A stretch of DNA of 23,375 bases from Salinisphaera sp. UBA6602. Its GTDB lineage: Bacteria > Pseudomonadota > Gammaproteobacteria > Nevskiales > Salinisphaeraceae. A model generated the notes under the pieces. That model worked only from the letters and a program-made list of their open reading frames with translations, had not been told where the DNA came from and ran no database searches. The position numbers and the translations under genes are program-made. This document shows, piece by piece, positions 16,325-23,375 of the stretch (position 1 is its first letter; every line of letters begins with the position of its first letter). The stretch is from positions 1-23,375 of the forward strand of contig DJIE01000255.1 in NCBI GenBank assembly GCA_002433465.1, written 5' to 3'.

Positions 16325-17467
16325 ATGGACACTCGCATCGGGCTGATCTTCAACCGCTATCGCAGCGACGGCGGTACTGAGCGCATTACGTCCAGCGTGT
16401 TCGATGCGCTCGCCGAGGATAACGTCGAGTGGATCGTGTTGACGCGCCGCTGGGGCGGCGCGCTTCCGCCCAATGTTCGGGTCATAGAATGTCGTCCATT
16501 CGCGGTGGGACGGCGCTGGCGCTTGCAGGCATTCGTGCGCGCGCTGGAGCAGCAGCTGGACCGTCTCTCGGTAGACTTTGTTCAATCGCAGGTGCATCTG
16601 CCCCGGGTCGATATCTTTCGCGCCGATGGCGGCGTGCATGCCGAATGGCTCGAGCAGCGTCGCCGTGCTGCCCCGCCGCTCAAGCGCTGGTGGCGGCGTA
16701 TGGGCGGCTACCACCGCGACAAGCTGCGCATGGAACAACAAATGTATGCCAGCGATCAGCTCAGGGCGGTGATCTGCAATTCCTATATGGTGCGCGACGA
16801 TATCAGGCGTCGCTTTCCCACCTGTCGGGCGAAGTTGTGGGTGATCGAAAACGGCATCGACGTGGCGCGTTTCAAGCGCGACGAGGCGGCCGTTGAGGCC
16901 GGCCGGCGTACCCGTGCCGAACTCGGCATTGCCGACGATGCGCCCGTTTTCATTTGCGTTGGCTCGGGTTTTGAGCGCAAGGGCGTCAACACCGCGATCG
17001 CGGCGTTGGCCAAGACCCACCCGGCTGCGCATCTGCTGGTGGTGGGCCGCGACAGTCGCATGGGCAACTATCGACGCATGGCGCGAGCGCACGGTGTCGA
17101 TGCGCGTGTCCATTTCACCGGTGCCCGCGACGACGTGCGTCCTTATTTCTGGGCCGCGGATGCGCTCGTTCATCCCGCGCTCTACGAAGCATTCGGCATC
17201 GTCATTGCTGAAGCGATGGCTGCCGGTCTGCCGGTGATTGCTTCCGAACGTACCGGTGCGGCCCGGGCCATGGTGGCAGGCCCGGAAACCGGCTGTTTGC
17301 TGGACGCGCTTGATATCGAGGGGTTCGCCTGCGCCATGCACACCTACGCCGAACGTAGCGCCTTGGAATGCGAGCGCGGCCGTATTTCCTGCGAAGCGAT
17401 TGCCCAGGATTATTCGATTGCCCGTATGCGCCGCGAATTGCTCGAGTTCTATGATGGCTTCAGCTGA
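16325..17467 (+). CDS. WaaG-like family 4 glycosyltransferase (LPS core)
   Basis: A 380-residue GT-B fold enzyme resembling WaaG, the LPS core alpha-glucosyltransferase. Visible matches are IGLIFNRYRSDGGTERI at the start, PRVDIFRADGGVHAEW (WaaG has GLDVYFAAD...AEK), VGSGFERKGVNTAIAAL (WaaG GSDFGRKGVDRSIEAL) and the EX7E motif EAFGIVIAE in HPALYEAFGIVIAEAMAAGLPVIAS. It would transfer a hexose to the inner-core heptose on the cytoplasmic face of the inner membrane. I chose the ATG at 16325, directly before strand 1, over ATG 16277, which would add 16 residues from inside a hairpin loop; neither has a good ribosome binding site. The following WaaP-like kinase gene, 9 bases downstream, repeats the waaG-waaP order known from Pseudomonas and enterics and supports the call. 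Confidence 0.88.
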   Translation: MDTRIGLIFNRYRSDGGTERITSSVFDALAEDNVEWIVLTRRWGGALPPNVRVIECRPFAVGRRWRLQAFVRALEQQLDRLSVDFVQSQVHLPRVDIFRADGGVHAEWLEQRRRAAPPLKRWWRRMGGYHRDKLRMEQQMYASDQLRAVICNSYMVRDDIRRRFPTCRAKLWVIENGIDVARFKRDEAAVEAGRRTRAELGIADDAPVFICVGSGFERKGVNTAIAALAKTHPAAHLLVVGRDSRMGNYRRMARAHGVDARVHFTGARDDVRPYFWAADALVHPALYEAFGIVIAEAMAAGLPVIASERTGAARAMVAGPETGCLLDALDIEGFACAMHTYAERSALECERGRISCEAIAQDYSIARMRRELLEFYDGFS

Positions 17468-17476
17468 TCGGGCGTT

Positions 17477-18271
17477 GTGGCTCTACCGCAGACGTGGCGT
17501 CGCATGGGAATGACGGTTTGCCGCGGCCTTGTCACGCGCCATGATCTCTGGTGGGTGGATGCCCCCATCGCGGCCCGGCGCCCGGATTTTGCGCAGGCGC
17601 AAACCCTCTACGAGGGCACATATACCCGTATCAGTCGCCACCCCGGCCACCCGGCGCTGATAAGCAAACTCGCCTGGGTCAAGAGTGCGCCACGCGACCA
17701 CATGCGCAAGTTCTGGGCGGCCCAGGCAAAGCGCGAAATAGCCGCGAATCGCATCATGCAGCGGCTGGGCATGCAGACCGCGACCCTGACCGGCTACGGC
17801 ATTCCGCTTGCGCCCTGGTCGCGGGCAGAGTCGCTGCTATTCATGGACGAACTCCCCGCGCACGACACGCTGCGCGTGGTGCTCACCCATATGGTCGACG
17901 AAAACAGTCGGGCCGGGCTGCTCGATCGTATCGCCTGCGACATCGCGCGGCTCTATCGCGACGGATGGCACCATAAGGATTGTCATCTGGAAAACGTGCT
18001 GTTGCCGAGGACGGCGGCCGGGGATGGCGCAAGCCCCGCGCTGATCTGGGTTGATAACGATCTGCGCCATAGCGCATGTGGGCCCGTGGTGCGGCGTCGT
18101 TTCGATGCATCATTGCGCCAGTTGGCGTATACCTCCCGAAATTTCATCTCGTCCGCCGAGTGGCAGGTATTTGCGCAGCGGCTTGCCCGCTATTTGAGTT
18201 CGACCGAACTCGGTCGCGAACTTGCGGCAACCTCGGTGGTCGAGTTCGCGCGTGCCCGGCTGCCCAGCTAG
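17477..18271 (+). CDS. WaaP-like lipopolysaccharide core kinase
   Basis: A 264-residue protein of the LPS kinase (Kdo/WaaP) family, with a eukaryotic-kinase-like fold. Visible elements are LISKLAWVK with a candidate ATP-binding Lys (64 or 69), a Glu in KREIAANRIMQRLG (helix C, about 87), the hinge FMDELPAHDTL, the catalytic loop HHKDCHLEN (165-173) with Asp168, and the metal-binding VDND (192-195) in place of DFG. It would phosphorylate a core sugar, probably heptose, as WaaP does. The start is uncertain: GTG at 17477 is the first possible codon after the in-frame stop of the preceding gene, but ATGs at 17504 and 17510 are alternatives and none has a strong ribosome binding site. It lies between two GT4 genes in the core run. 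A second kinase of this superfamily, kdkA, lies 3.2 kb downstream. Confidence 0.85.
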   Translation: MALPQTWRRMGMTVCRGLVTRHDLWWVDAPIAARRPDFAQAQTLYEGTYTRISRHPGHPALISKLAWVKSAPRDHMRKFWAAQAKREIAANRIMQRLGMQTATLTGYGIPLAPWSRAESLLFMDELPAHDTLRVVLTHMVDENSRAGLLDRIACDIARLYRDGWHHKDCHLENVLLPRTAAGDGASPALIWVDNDLRHSACGPVVRRRFDASLRQLAYTSRNFISSAEWQVFAQRLARYLSSTELGRELAATSVVEFARARLPS

Positions 18272-18306
18272 CCATCCGCATGTCGTTTTTCGCCGGAACC
18301 TGATTC

Positions 18307-19437
18307 ATGACGCGAGTGCGTAGCGAGCGGTCGCGACCGCGACTGACCCATATCAACCTCGCCCGCGGCTTTCGCGGCGGCGAGCGACAGACTGAGTTGC
18401 TCATACGCGAACTCGCGGCCCGGGGCGTGGCCCAGCGCGTGGTCGTACGGCGGGGCGATGTCCTGTTCGAGCGACTGGCCGACGTGCCCGAGCTCGAACG
18501 CGTGCCGATCGGCAAGCCGTTCGCGTTGAACGTCGGTGCCGTGCGCGGCGATTTTCTGCATGCCCACGATGGCAAGGGGGCGCATTTCGCCCACGCGGCG
18601 CATACGCTGGTCGGTTGCGATTACGTATTTACCCGTCGCGTCGACAACGCGCCATCGCAGAGCTGGGCCACGCGGCGCATGTATCGACAGGCACGCGGCG
18701 TGGCCGTGCTTTCGCGCGCGATCGACGCGGTTTTACAGGCGCGTTTCCCGGGGCTTGCGACGGTGCGTATACCCAGCGCCTCGGGCGAATTTCAAACCGT
18801 GCCGGCAGCCGTGGCCGAACTGCGCCGAACATTCGGCGGCGAGTGCGTGGTCGGCCACGTGGGCGCGCTCGACGACAGCCAGAAGGGCCAGCGTGATCTG
18901 ATCGCCGCCGCCCATGCACTCGCGGCCGCGGATAGTGGCTGGCGGTTCGTGTTCGTGGGCGGCGGGCGTGACGAGGCCCTGTTACGCGAGCTTGCCGGCG
19001 ACAACCCGGCCATTCGTTTTACCGGCCATGTCGACAACGTAGGCGATCATCTTGCCGCGTTCGACCTGTTTGCTTTTCCGTCGGTACATGAAGGCCTGGG
19101 TTCAGCGCTGCTCGATGCCATGCACGCCGGTCTGCCGATCGTGGCCAGCGATGTCGACGGTATTCCCGACATCGTGGCGGACGAAAGCAATGGCCTGCTC
19201 GTGCCGCCTCGCGACCCGGAAGCGTTGGCCGAAGCGCTCCAGCGTTTGCGCGCCGAGCCGGCGCTGGCCGCGGGGCTTGCGGGGGCCGCACGCGAAAAAT
19301 CGCTCGCGTATACTGCGGCCGCCATGGCCGACCGTTACCTGCGCTGGTATCGAAGCCTCGGCCTGGATCTCGGGGTGGCCGACGAGCGCGCGGGCATCGA
19401 TCGCAGCAACGACCACATGGGAGACACGCGCCAGTGA
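18307..19437 (+). CDS. Family 4 glycosyltransferase (core locus)
   Basis: A 376-residue GT-B fold enzyme. [20 protein letters not shown] opens the acceptor domain with the GGE loop. [15 protein letters not shown] is a His-rich acceptor-domain segment. [18 protein letters not shown] and [14 protein letters not shown] belong to the donor domain. The EX7E motif reads EGLGSALLD: the second Glu is Asp, a conservative but uncommon change in this family. It may be an outer-core transferase comparable to those near waaP in Pseudomonas, but I cannot assign a linkage. The ATG at 18307 has only a weak ribosome binding site. The last bases overlap the hldD start (GTGA, 19434-19437), so expression of the two is probably coupled. 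The last 25 residues are polar and probably lie outside the fold. Confidence 0.86.
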   Translation: MTRVRSERSRPRLTHINLARGFRGGERQTELLIRELAARGVAQRVVVRRGDVLFERLADVPELERVPIGKPFALNVGAVRGDFLHAHDGKGAHFAHAAHTLVGCDYVFTRRVDNAPSQSWATRRMYRQARGVAVLSRAIDAVLQARFPGLATVRIPSASGEFQTVPAAVAELRRTFGGECVVGHVGALDDSQKGQRDLIAAAHALAAADSGWRFVFVGGGRDEALLRELAGDNPAIRFTGHVDNVGDHLAAFDLFAFPSVHEGLGSALLDAMHAGLPIVASDVDGIPDIVADESNGLLVPPRDPEALAEALQRLRAEPALAAGLAGAAREKSLAYTAAAMADRYLRWYRSLGLDLGVADERAGIDRSNDHMGDTRQ

Positions 19438-20408
19438 TCATCGTCACCGGAGCCGCCGGCTTCATCGGCAGTAATATCGTGGCCGGGCTCAACGCGCGCG
19501 GCGAGCGCGATATCCTCATCGTCGACGACATGTCGGACGGCCAGAAATGCCTGAACCTCGCCGACCTGGATTTCAGCGACTATCTCGAATACGACGACCT
19601 GCTCGCACGGGTTGAAGCCGGCGAGGACCTCGGCGAGATTCGTGCCGTGTTTCATCAGGGCGCCTGCTCGGATACCACCGAGTGGGACGGCCGCTATGTG
19701 ATGGCGCGCAACTATCGCTATTCGAAAAGCCTGCACGACTGGTGCGTGGCCCGGGCGATTCCGTTCATCTATGCCTCGTCGGCATCGGTTTACGGCATGG
19801 GGCCGGACTTCGTCGAACAGCGCGATGCCGAGCGCCCGCTCAATATGTATGCGTTTTCGAAGTTCGCCTTCGACCAGTACGTACGCGCACAATCGGCCAC
19901 CACCGGCTCGCAGGTGGCGGGCCTGCGTTACTTCAACGTCTACGGCCCGCGCGAACAGCACAAGGGCAAGATGGCCAGCGTGGCCTGGCATTTCTCGCGC
20001 CAGATCGAAGCCGAGGGCGAATGCCGCCTGTTCGAGGGCTCGGAAGGTTACGGCAACGGTGAGCAGCGCCGCGATTTCGTCTATGTCGGCGACTGTGTCG
20101 ACGTCAATCTCTGGCTGCTGGATTCGGGCGTATCCGGCATCTTCAACTGTGGCACCGGCCGCAGCCAGACCTTCAACGACGTCGCCGACGCGGTGATCGA
20201 CTGGTATGGTCGCGGCGAAAAACGCTATATCGAGTTTCCGCAATCGCTGGTCGGGCGCTACCAGAGTTTCACCCAGGCGAGCGTGGATGCCCTGCGAGAG
20301 GCCGGCTACGGCCCGGCGTTTGCCACCGTGGGCGAGGGCGTGACCCGATATCTCGACTGGCTGGCCGCGCGTGGCCAGGCCGACCGACAGCCCGACCCCA
20401 GCAAATAG
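19434..20408 (+). CDS. hldD: ADP-L-glycero-D-manno-heptose 6-epimerase
   Basis: HldD (RfaD) converts ADP-D-glycero-D-manno-heptose to the L-glycero form, the donor for inner-core heptosyltransferases. The 324-residue protein is a short-chain dehydrogenase/reductase with the NADP-binding GAAGFIG (6-12) and the catalytic Y139-x3-K143 in YAFSK. Strong family signatures are [16 protein letters not shown] (73-88), [22 protein letters not shown] and [12 protein letters not shown]. Length matches the usual 310-330. The GTG start follows GGGAG (19419-19423) by ten bases and overlaps the preceding GT4 stop by four bases. HldE, which acts earlier in the same pathway, begins at 23265. Confidence 0.97.
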   Translation: MIIVTGAAGFIGSNIVAGLNARGERDILIVDDMSDGQKCLNLADLDFSDYLEYDDLLARVEAGEDLGEIRAVFHQGACSDTTEWDGRYVMARNYRYSKSLHDWCVARAIPFIYASSASVYGMGPDFVEQRDAERPLNMYAFSKFAFDQYVRAQSATTGSQVAGLRYFNVYGPREQHKGKMASVAWHFSRQIEAEGECRLFEGSEGYGNGEQRRDFVYVGDCVDVNLWLLDSGVSGIFNCGTGRSQTFNDVADAVIDWYGRGEKRYIEFPQSLVGRYQSFTQASVDALREAGYGPAFATVGEGVTRYLDWLAARGQADRQPDPSK

Positions 20409-20426
20409 CTGGCCCATACAACCAAC

Positions 20427-20488
20427 CGGCTGGCCTGCACCGGGGCCGGTGTGGTCAAATAGCCGGCTTCGCCGTGCTGTAACACGGC
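20427..20488 (+). other. Hairpins between hldD and ilvE
   Basis: In the 113-base gap, CCGGCT (20427-20432) pairs with AGCCGG (20461-20466) around an inner stem CACCGG/CCGGTG (20438-20443 with 20446-20451). A third perfect stem GCCGTG/CACGGC (20471-20476 with 20483-20488) follows. None has a T-tract. They may stabilise or partly terminate the upstream transcript before the well-placed ilvE ribosome binding site (AGGAGA, 20509-20514). Confidence 0.35.
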
Positions 20489-20521
20489 AGCGCAGCCGCA
20501 GGCGTAACAGGAGAAAAGCGC

Positions 20522-21445
20522 ATGACTTCGATGGCCGACCGCGATGGCCTGATCTGGTTCGACGGCGAACTCGTCGACTGGCGCGATGCCAAGGTCCACG
20601 TACTCACGCATACCCTGCATTACGGCATGGGCGCGTTCGAGGGCGTACGCGCCTATAACACCGATCGCGGCACCGCGATTTTTCGGCTGGCCGACCATAC
20701 CCGCCGGCTGTGTCGTTCGGCCAAGATTCTTGGCATGCCCATGCCGTATAGCGAAGACGAGCTCAACGCCGCGCAGGTGTCGGTGGTGCGCGAGAACAAG
20801 CTCGAGTCGGCCTATATCCGACCGGTGATCTTCTATGGCTCGGAGGCCATGGGCCTGCACGCCCACGATCTCACCAGCCATGTGGCCATCGCCGCATGGA
20901 CCTGGGGCAGCTATCTGGGCGAAGAGAACATGACCCGCGGCATTCGCGTTAAGACGTCTTCGTTCTCGCGTCATCACGTCAACTCCGCGATGACCAAGGC
21001 CAAGGCGAACGGCCCGTACTTCAATTCCATGCTCGCGGTTACGGAAGCCAACAAGGCCGGCTACGACGAAGCCCTGCTGCTCGACTGCAACGGTTTCGTC
21101 TCGGAAGGCAGCGGCGAGAATCTGTTCATCGTGCGGGACGGCGTGCTGTATACGCCCGATCTGACCAGCGCGCTCGACGGCATCACCCGGCGCACCATCC
21201 TGACCTATGCCGAAGAGATGGGTATTCCCTATCGGGAAAAGACCATCACCCGCGACGAGGTCTATATCGCCGACGAAGCGTTTCTGACCGGTACCGCCGC
21301 CGAAGTCACGCCCATGCGCGAACTCGACGATCGGCCGATCGGCGAGGGCAAGCGCGGTCCGATCACCGAGGCGATGCAGTCACGCTACTTCGATCAGGTG
21401 ACCGGCAAGCGCGACGATCACTCGGACTGGCTGACGTTCGTATAA
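20522..21445 (+). CDS. ilvE: Branched-chain amino acid aminotransferase
   Basis: IlvE is a PLP enzyme of fold type IV. It transfers the amino group between glutamate and the 2-oxo acids of valine, leucine and isoleucine, the last step of their synthesis, in the cytoplasm. The 307-residue protein shows GLIWFDGELVDWRDAKVHVL, LHYGMGAFEGVRAY (32-45), SAYIRPVIFYG, the PLP-binding Lys161 in TKAKANGPYFNS, the GYDEALLLDCNGFVSEGSGENLF block and FLTGTAAEVTPMREL. Every expected motif is present and the length is standard. The ATG at 20522 follows AGGAGA by eight bases; Met4 (20531) is a less likely alternative. It has no biochemical link to LPS, but ilvE next to the LPS-core locus and glnE is a known arrangement in Pseudomonas. 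Here the glycan genes lie between glnE and ilvE. Confidence 0.97.
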   Translation: MTSMADRDGLIWFDGELVDWRDAKVHVLTHTLHYGMGAFEGVRAYNTDRGTAIFRLADHTRRLCRSAKILGMPMPYSEDELNAAQVSVVRENKLESAYIRPVIFYGSEAMGLHAHDLTSHVAIAAWTWGSYLGEENMTRGIRVKTSSFSRHHVNSAMTKAKANGPYFNSMLAVTEANKAGYDEALLLDCNGFVSEGSGENLFIVRDGVLYTPDLTSALDGITRRTILTYAEEMGIPYREKTITRDEVYIADEAFLTGTAAEVTPMRELDDRPIGEGKRGPITEAMQSRYFDQVTGKRDDHSDWLTFV

Positions 21446-21449
21446 AACG

Positions 21450-21468
21450 GGCGCCGCTTGTCGGCGCC
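21450..21468 (+). other. Hairpin between ilvE and kdkA
   Basis: GGCGCCG (21450-21456) and CGGCGCC (21462-21468) form a perfect 7-bp stem with a CTTGT loop, starting four bases after the ilvE stop. No T-tract follows, and the kdkA ATG comes 11 bases later. It may act as a weak intrinsic attenuator or protect the ilvE mRNA end. It also crowds the kdkA ribosome binding site (GGGTCGG, 21470-21476). Confidence 0.45.
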
Positions 21469-21479
21469 GCGGGTCGGAT

Positions 21480-22208
21480 ATGACGCTGCAGATCAAACGT
21501 GGCGACCATGGCGAACGCATGGTCTGGAACGACGCCGTTCTGGGCCATGTTGATGGCCAATGCTTCGATCCGGACTGGTGGCGCGCGCGCGACGGCTTGC
21601 TGGGCGAAGCCCAGGGCCGCGGCTCGGCCTATTTCCTACAGGGCGCGGACGGCAACGAATGGGTGTTGCGCCACAACCGTCGCGGCGGCGCGCTTGCGCG
21701 CATCAACCACGATCGTTTTCTCTATACCGGCATCGAACGTGCACGACCGGTGCGAGAACTGCGGCTGTTGGCTGACCTGCAGGCGCGCGACCTGCCGGTG
21801 CCGACGCCGATTGCCGCTCGGGTGCAGCCGGCGCTGGGCTTCTATCGCGGTGACGTGATCACCCGGCGTATTCCCGAGGCCGAGCCGCTCGCCGATCGAC
21901 TGGCGCGCCAGGCCGTCCCGTCGACCGCATGGCAGCGTCTGGGGGCCGTGCTCGCGCGTTTTCATCGCGCCGGGCTCTGGCATGCCGATCTGAATGCGCG
22001 CAACGTCCTCATCGATACGCACGACGACTTCCATCTGATCGATTTCGACAAGGCGCGGCTGCGCACGCCCGGCAAATGGCGCCAGGCCAACTTGGCGCGT
22101 TTCCATCGCTCCCTGGCGAAATTCCGTGATGCGTCGCTGGCGTTCAACTTCCTCGACGCGGACTGGAACGCGCTGCGCGGCGGCTACGTATCGGCGTCGG
22201 CCTTGTAG
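21480..22208 (+). CDS. kdkA: 3-deoxy-D-manno-octulosonic acid (Kdo) kinase
   Basis: KdkA phosphorylates the 4-OH of the Kdo residue attached to lipid A, using ATP. The 242-residue protein matches the family closely. FDPDWW and GRGSAYF precede WVLRHNRRGGALARI (61-75). FLYTGIERARPVRELRLLADL (80-100) carries the helix-C Glu. LPVPTPIAARV (105-115) follows. The catalytic loop HADLNARN (168-175) has Asp170, and IDFDK (187-191) is the metal-binding motif. KWRQANLARFHRSLAKF is the typical C-terminal block. In Haemophilus and Vibrio this kinase goes with a Kdo transferase that adds a single Kdo. The ATG at 21480 is preceded by GGGTCGG. Its 3' end overlaps the convergent acyltransferase gene by 25 bases. 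Confidence 0.93.
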   Translation: MTLQIKRGDHGERMVWNDAVLGHVDGQCFDPDWWRARDGLLGEAQGRGSAYFLQGADGNEWVLRHNRRGGALARINHDRFLYTGIERARPVRELRLLADLQARDLPVPTPIAARVQPALGFYRGDVITRRIPEAEPLADRLARQAVPSTAWQRLGAVLARFHRAGLWHADLNARNVLIDTHDDFHLIDFDKARLRTPGKWRQANLARFHRSLAKFRDASLAFNFLDADWNALRGGYVSASAL

Positions 22209-23140
22209 GGGTTGTAGCCGGAGCGCTTGAAGCGCTGGTGCAACCAGAAATACTGCTCCGGCGCCTGGCGGGCGACCGATTCGATCATCTGGTTGATGGT
22301 GCGGGCGTCTTCGGTTTCGTCGCCGCCCAGCTGATCTTCGATCGCGGGCAGAATGATCAGCCGGTAGCCGCTGCCATCCTCGCAGCGCAGGGTGAAAAAC
22401 GGCACGACGCTGGCCTTGCTCATCTTCGCCAGGCGGCTGAGCGCGATATGGGTGCGTGCCGGCTGGCCGAAAAAATCTACCACCGTGCCCAGCCGCTTCG
22501 GCGGTTTCTGATCGGCGGCATACCAGACGGCGTCCTTGCGGCGCAGGGCCTTGAGCAGGCCCTTGACGTCGTCATCGCGAATGCTCGATCCGCCGATATG
22601 GGCTTCGCGGCGGGTACGCATGACGTGGTCGACCACCGGATCGTGCGGCGCCTTGTACATGGCGGTGGTGATATAGCCGAGTTCGCGCAGCGGGCGTTTG
22701 GCCATGCGTACGCCCAGCTCCAGCGACGTGAAATGCGCGGATAGCAGAATAATGCCGCGTCCGCGCGCGCAGGCGGCCTCGAGGTTGTCCAGGCCTTCGA
22801 TATGCGCAAGCGACTCGACCTTCTCGGTCGGCCCCCACCAGCACAGGGCCGTTTCGATCGCCCCCATGCCCACCGATTGAAAATGCGCGCGCAGCAGGCG
22901 CTTGCGTGCCGGGGCATCAAGCTCGGGAAAGCAAAGACGCAGATTGATGTCGGCCACCCGGCGGCGCGCGCGGATCACGTGGTAGGCGAGATCGCCGAAG
23001 CGCTTGCCCAGCCACATCTGCAGCCCATAGGGCAGACGGGCAAGCACCCAGCCCAGTCCCATCAGTATCCAGCTCGGCCAGTAGCGAGGGGCGTTGAGGG
23101 ACGGCGAATCGGAATCTTTCGACGGGGCGGGGCTAGCCAT
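22184..23140 (-). CDS. lpxL: Lipid A biosynthesis acyltransferase (LpxL/HtrB family)
   Basis: A 318-residue inner-membrane enzyme that transfers a secondary acyl chain from acyl-ACP to the Kdo-lipid A precursor. Features are a hydrophobic N-terminal segment (about 21-38, WPSWILMGLGWVLARLPY), INLRLCFPEL (65-74), the catalytic HX4E motif HFTSLE (136-141), YAADQKPPKR, FFGQPARTHIALSRLA and the C-terminal YFWLHQRFK. Length is normal. The split between LpxL- and LpxM-type specificity cannot be made with certainty; LpxL is favoured because htrB is adjacent to the hldE homologue in Haemophilus, and hldE lies divergently next door here. The ATG at 23140 lacks a strong ribosome binding site. The stop lies inside the 3' end of kdkA. 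Confidence 0.92.
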   Translation of the reverse strand: MASPAPSKDSDSPSLNAPRYWPSWILMGLGWVLARLPYGLQMWLGKRFGDLAYHVIRARRRVADINLRLCFPELDAPARKRLLRAHFQSVGMGAIETALCWWGPTEKVESLAHIEGLDNLEAACARGRGIILLSAHFTSLELGVRMAKRPLRELGYITTAMYKAPHDPVVDHVMRTRREAHIGGSSIRDDDVKGLLKALRRKDAVWYAADQKPPKRLGTVVDFFGQPARTHIALSRLAKMSKASVVPFFTLRCEDGSGYRLIILPAIEDQLGGDETEDARTINQMIESVARQAPEQYFWLHQRFKRSGYNPYKADADT

Positions 23141-23264
23141 GCGAATAAAGCCCCAGCGGTCGGTCGGCAGTCATAGGCACGAACGCGGATCAGGTCGCGG
23201 ATTGCGCGCTACACAGCACGCAGCAGGGTTTGTATGATGCGCGAATTGTTCGCCCGGTGAAAGC
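23141..23264. promoter_or_regulatory. Divergent promoter region of lpxL-type gene and hldE
   Basis: This 124-base gap must hold promoters for both directions. On the plus strand TATGAT (23233-23238) is a fair -10 box 27 bases before the hldE ATG. TTGCGC (23202-23207) is too far away to be an ideal -35. Nothing clear is seen for the minus strand. Confidence 0.35.
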
Positions 23265-23375
23265 ATGCTCACGGTTCCTTCGTTCGAAAACGCGCGCGTC
23301 CTGGTGGTCGGCGACATCATGCTCGACCGTTACTGGTACGGCGACACCGGCCGTATTTCGCCGGAAGCACCGGTG
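23265..23375 (+). CDS. hldE: Bifunctional heptose kinase/adenylyltransferase HldE, N-terminal fragment
   Basis: Thirty-seven codons from ATG 23265 run off the end of the window. The translation contains [15 protein letters not shown] (13-27) followed by GRISPEAPV, the characteristic start of the PfkB-type kinase domain of HldE (RfaE). This domain phosphorylates D-glycero-D-manno-heptose 7-phosphate at C1; the usual full protein is about 475 residues with a C-terminal nucleotidyltransferase domain. The ribosome binding site is GGTGA, four bases before the ATG. It feeds the same pathway as hldD. Whether the second domain is present cannot be seen here. Confidence 0.95.
   Translation, partial: MLTVPSFENARVLVVGDIMLDRYWYGDTGRISPEAPV

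Noticed and set aside
16223..17341. Minus-strand open frame of 372 codons
   Set aside because: Antisense to the WaaG-like gene and without recognisable domains.
19335..20417. Minus-strand open frame of 360 codons
   Set aside because: Antisense shadow of hldD, which is unambiguous.

Overview
The window is a high-GC proteobacterial chromosome segment, most likely from a gammaproteobacterium. The evidence is a groEL tail of the standard GGM-repeat type, a two-domain glnE, and hldD, ilvE, kdkA, an LpxL-type acyltransferase and hldE grouped together. In Pseudomonas, glnE and ilvE are neighbours at the edge of the LPS-core locus, and this window looks like a rearranged and expanded version of that layout. 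Salinisphaera or a relative is a guess that the sequence alone cannot confirm.

Layout. 1-824: 3' part of groEL and its rho-independent terminator. 825-1131: non-coding, ending in an inverted repeat that covers the glnE ribosome binding site. 1132-3903: glnE. 3911-16116: a patchwork of surface-glycan genes in alternating orientation. It holds a SAM methyltransferase and a GT2 (minus); a GT2 and two tandem paralogous GT4s (plus); an AsnB-type amidotransferase (minus); a GT4, a polysaccharide deacetylase and a membrane-anchored methyltransferase-like protein (plus); and another GT4 (minus). 16325-22208: a plus-strand run of LPS-core genes, namely a WaaG-like GT4, a WaaP-like sugar kinase, a GT4, hldD, ilvE and kdkA. 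22184-23140: an LpxL-family lipid A acyltransferase on the minus strand, overlapping kdkA tail to tail. 23265-end: the first 37 codons of hldE.

How the genes fit together. HldE and HldD supply ADP-L-glycero-D-manno-heptose. KdkA and the WaaP-like kinase would add phosphates to the inner core, and the LpxL-type enzyme adds a secondary acyl chain to lipid A. The eight glycosyltransferases (two GT2, six GT4) would assemble the outer core or another surface glycan. The deacetylase, amidotransferase and two methyltransferase-like proteins could decorate it. No flippase, polymerase, O-antigen ligase, ABC exporter or GT9 heptosyltransferase is visible in the window, so a core-type oligosaccharide fits better than a complete O-antigen locus.

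I see no mobile element, CRISPR array, tRNA or rRNA, and no clearly new biological system. The most unusual signals are inverted repeats in the leaders of several genes: glnE, both GT operons, the deacetylase and the WaaG-like GT. Others are the paralogous GT4 pairs and the combination of amidotransferase, deacetylase and anchored methyltransferase in one glycan locus. Products are called by motif recognition; no database search was run.
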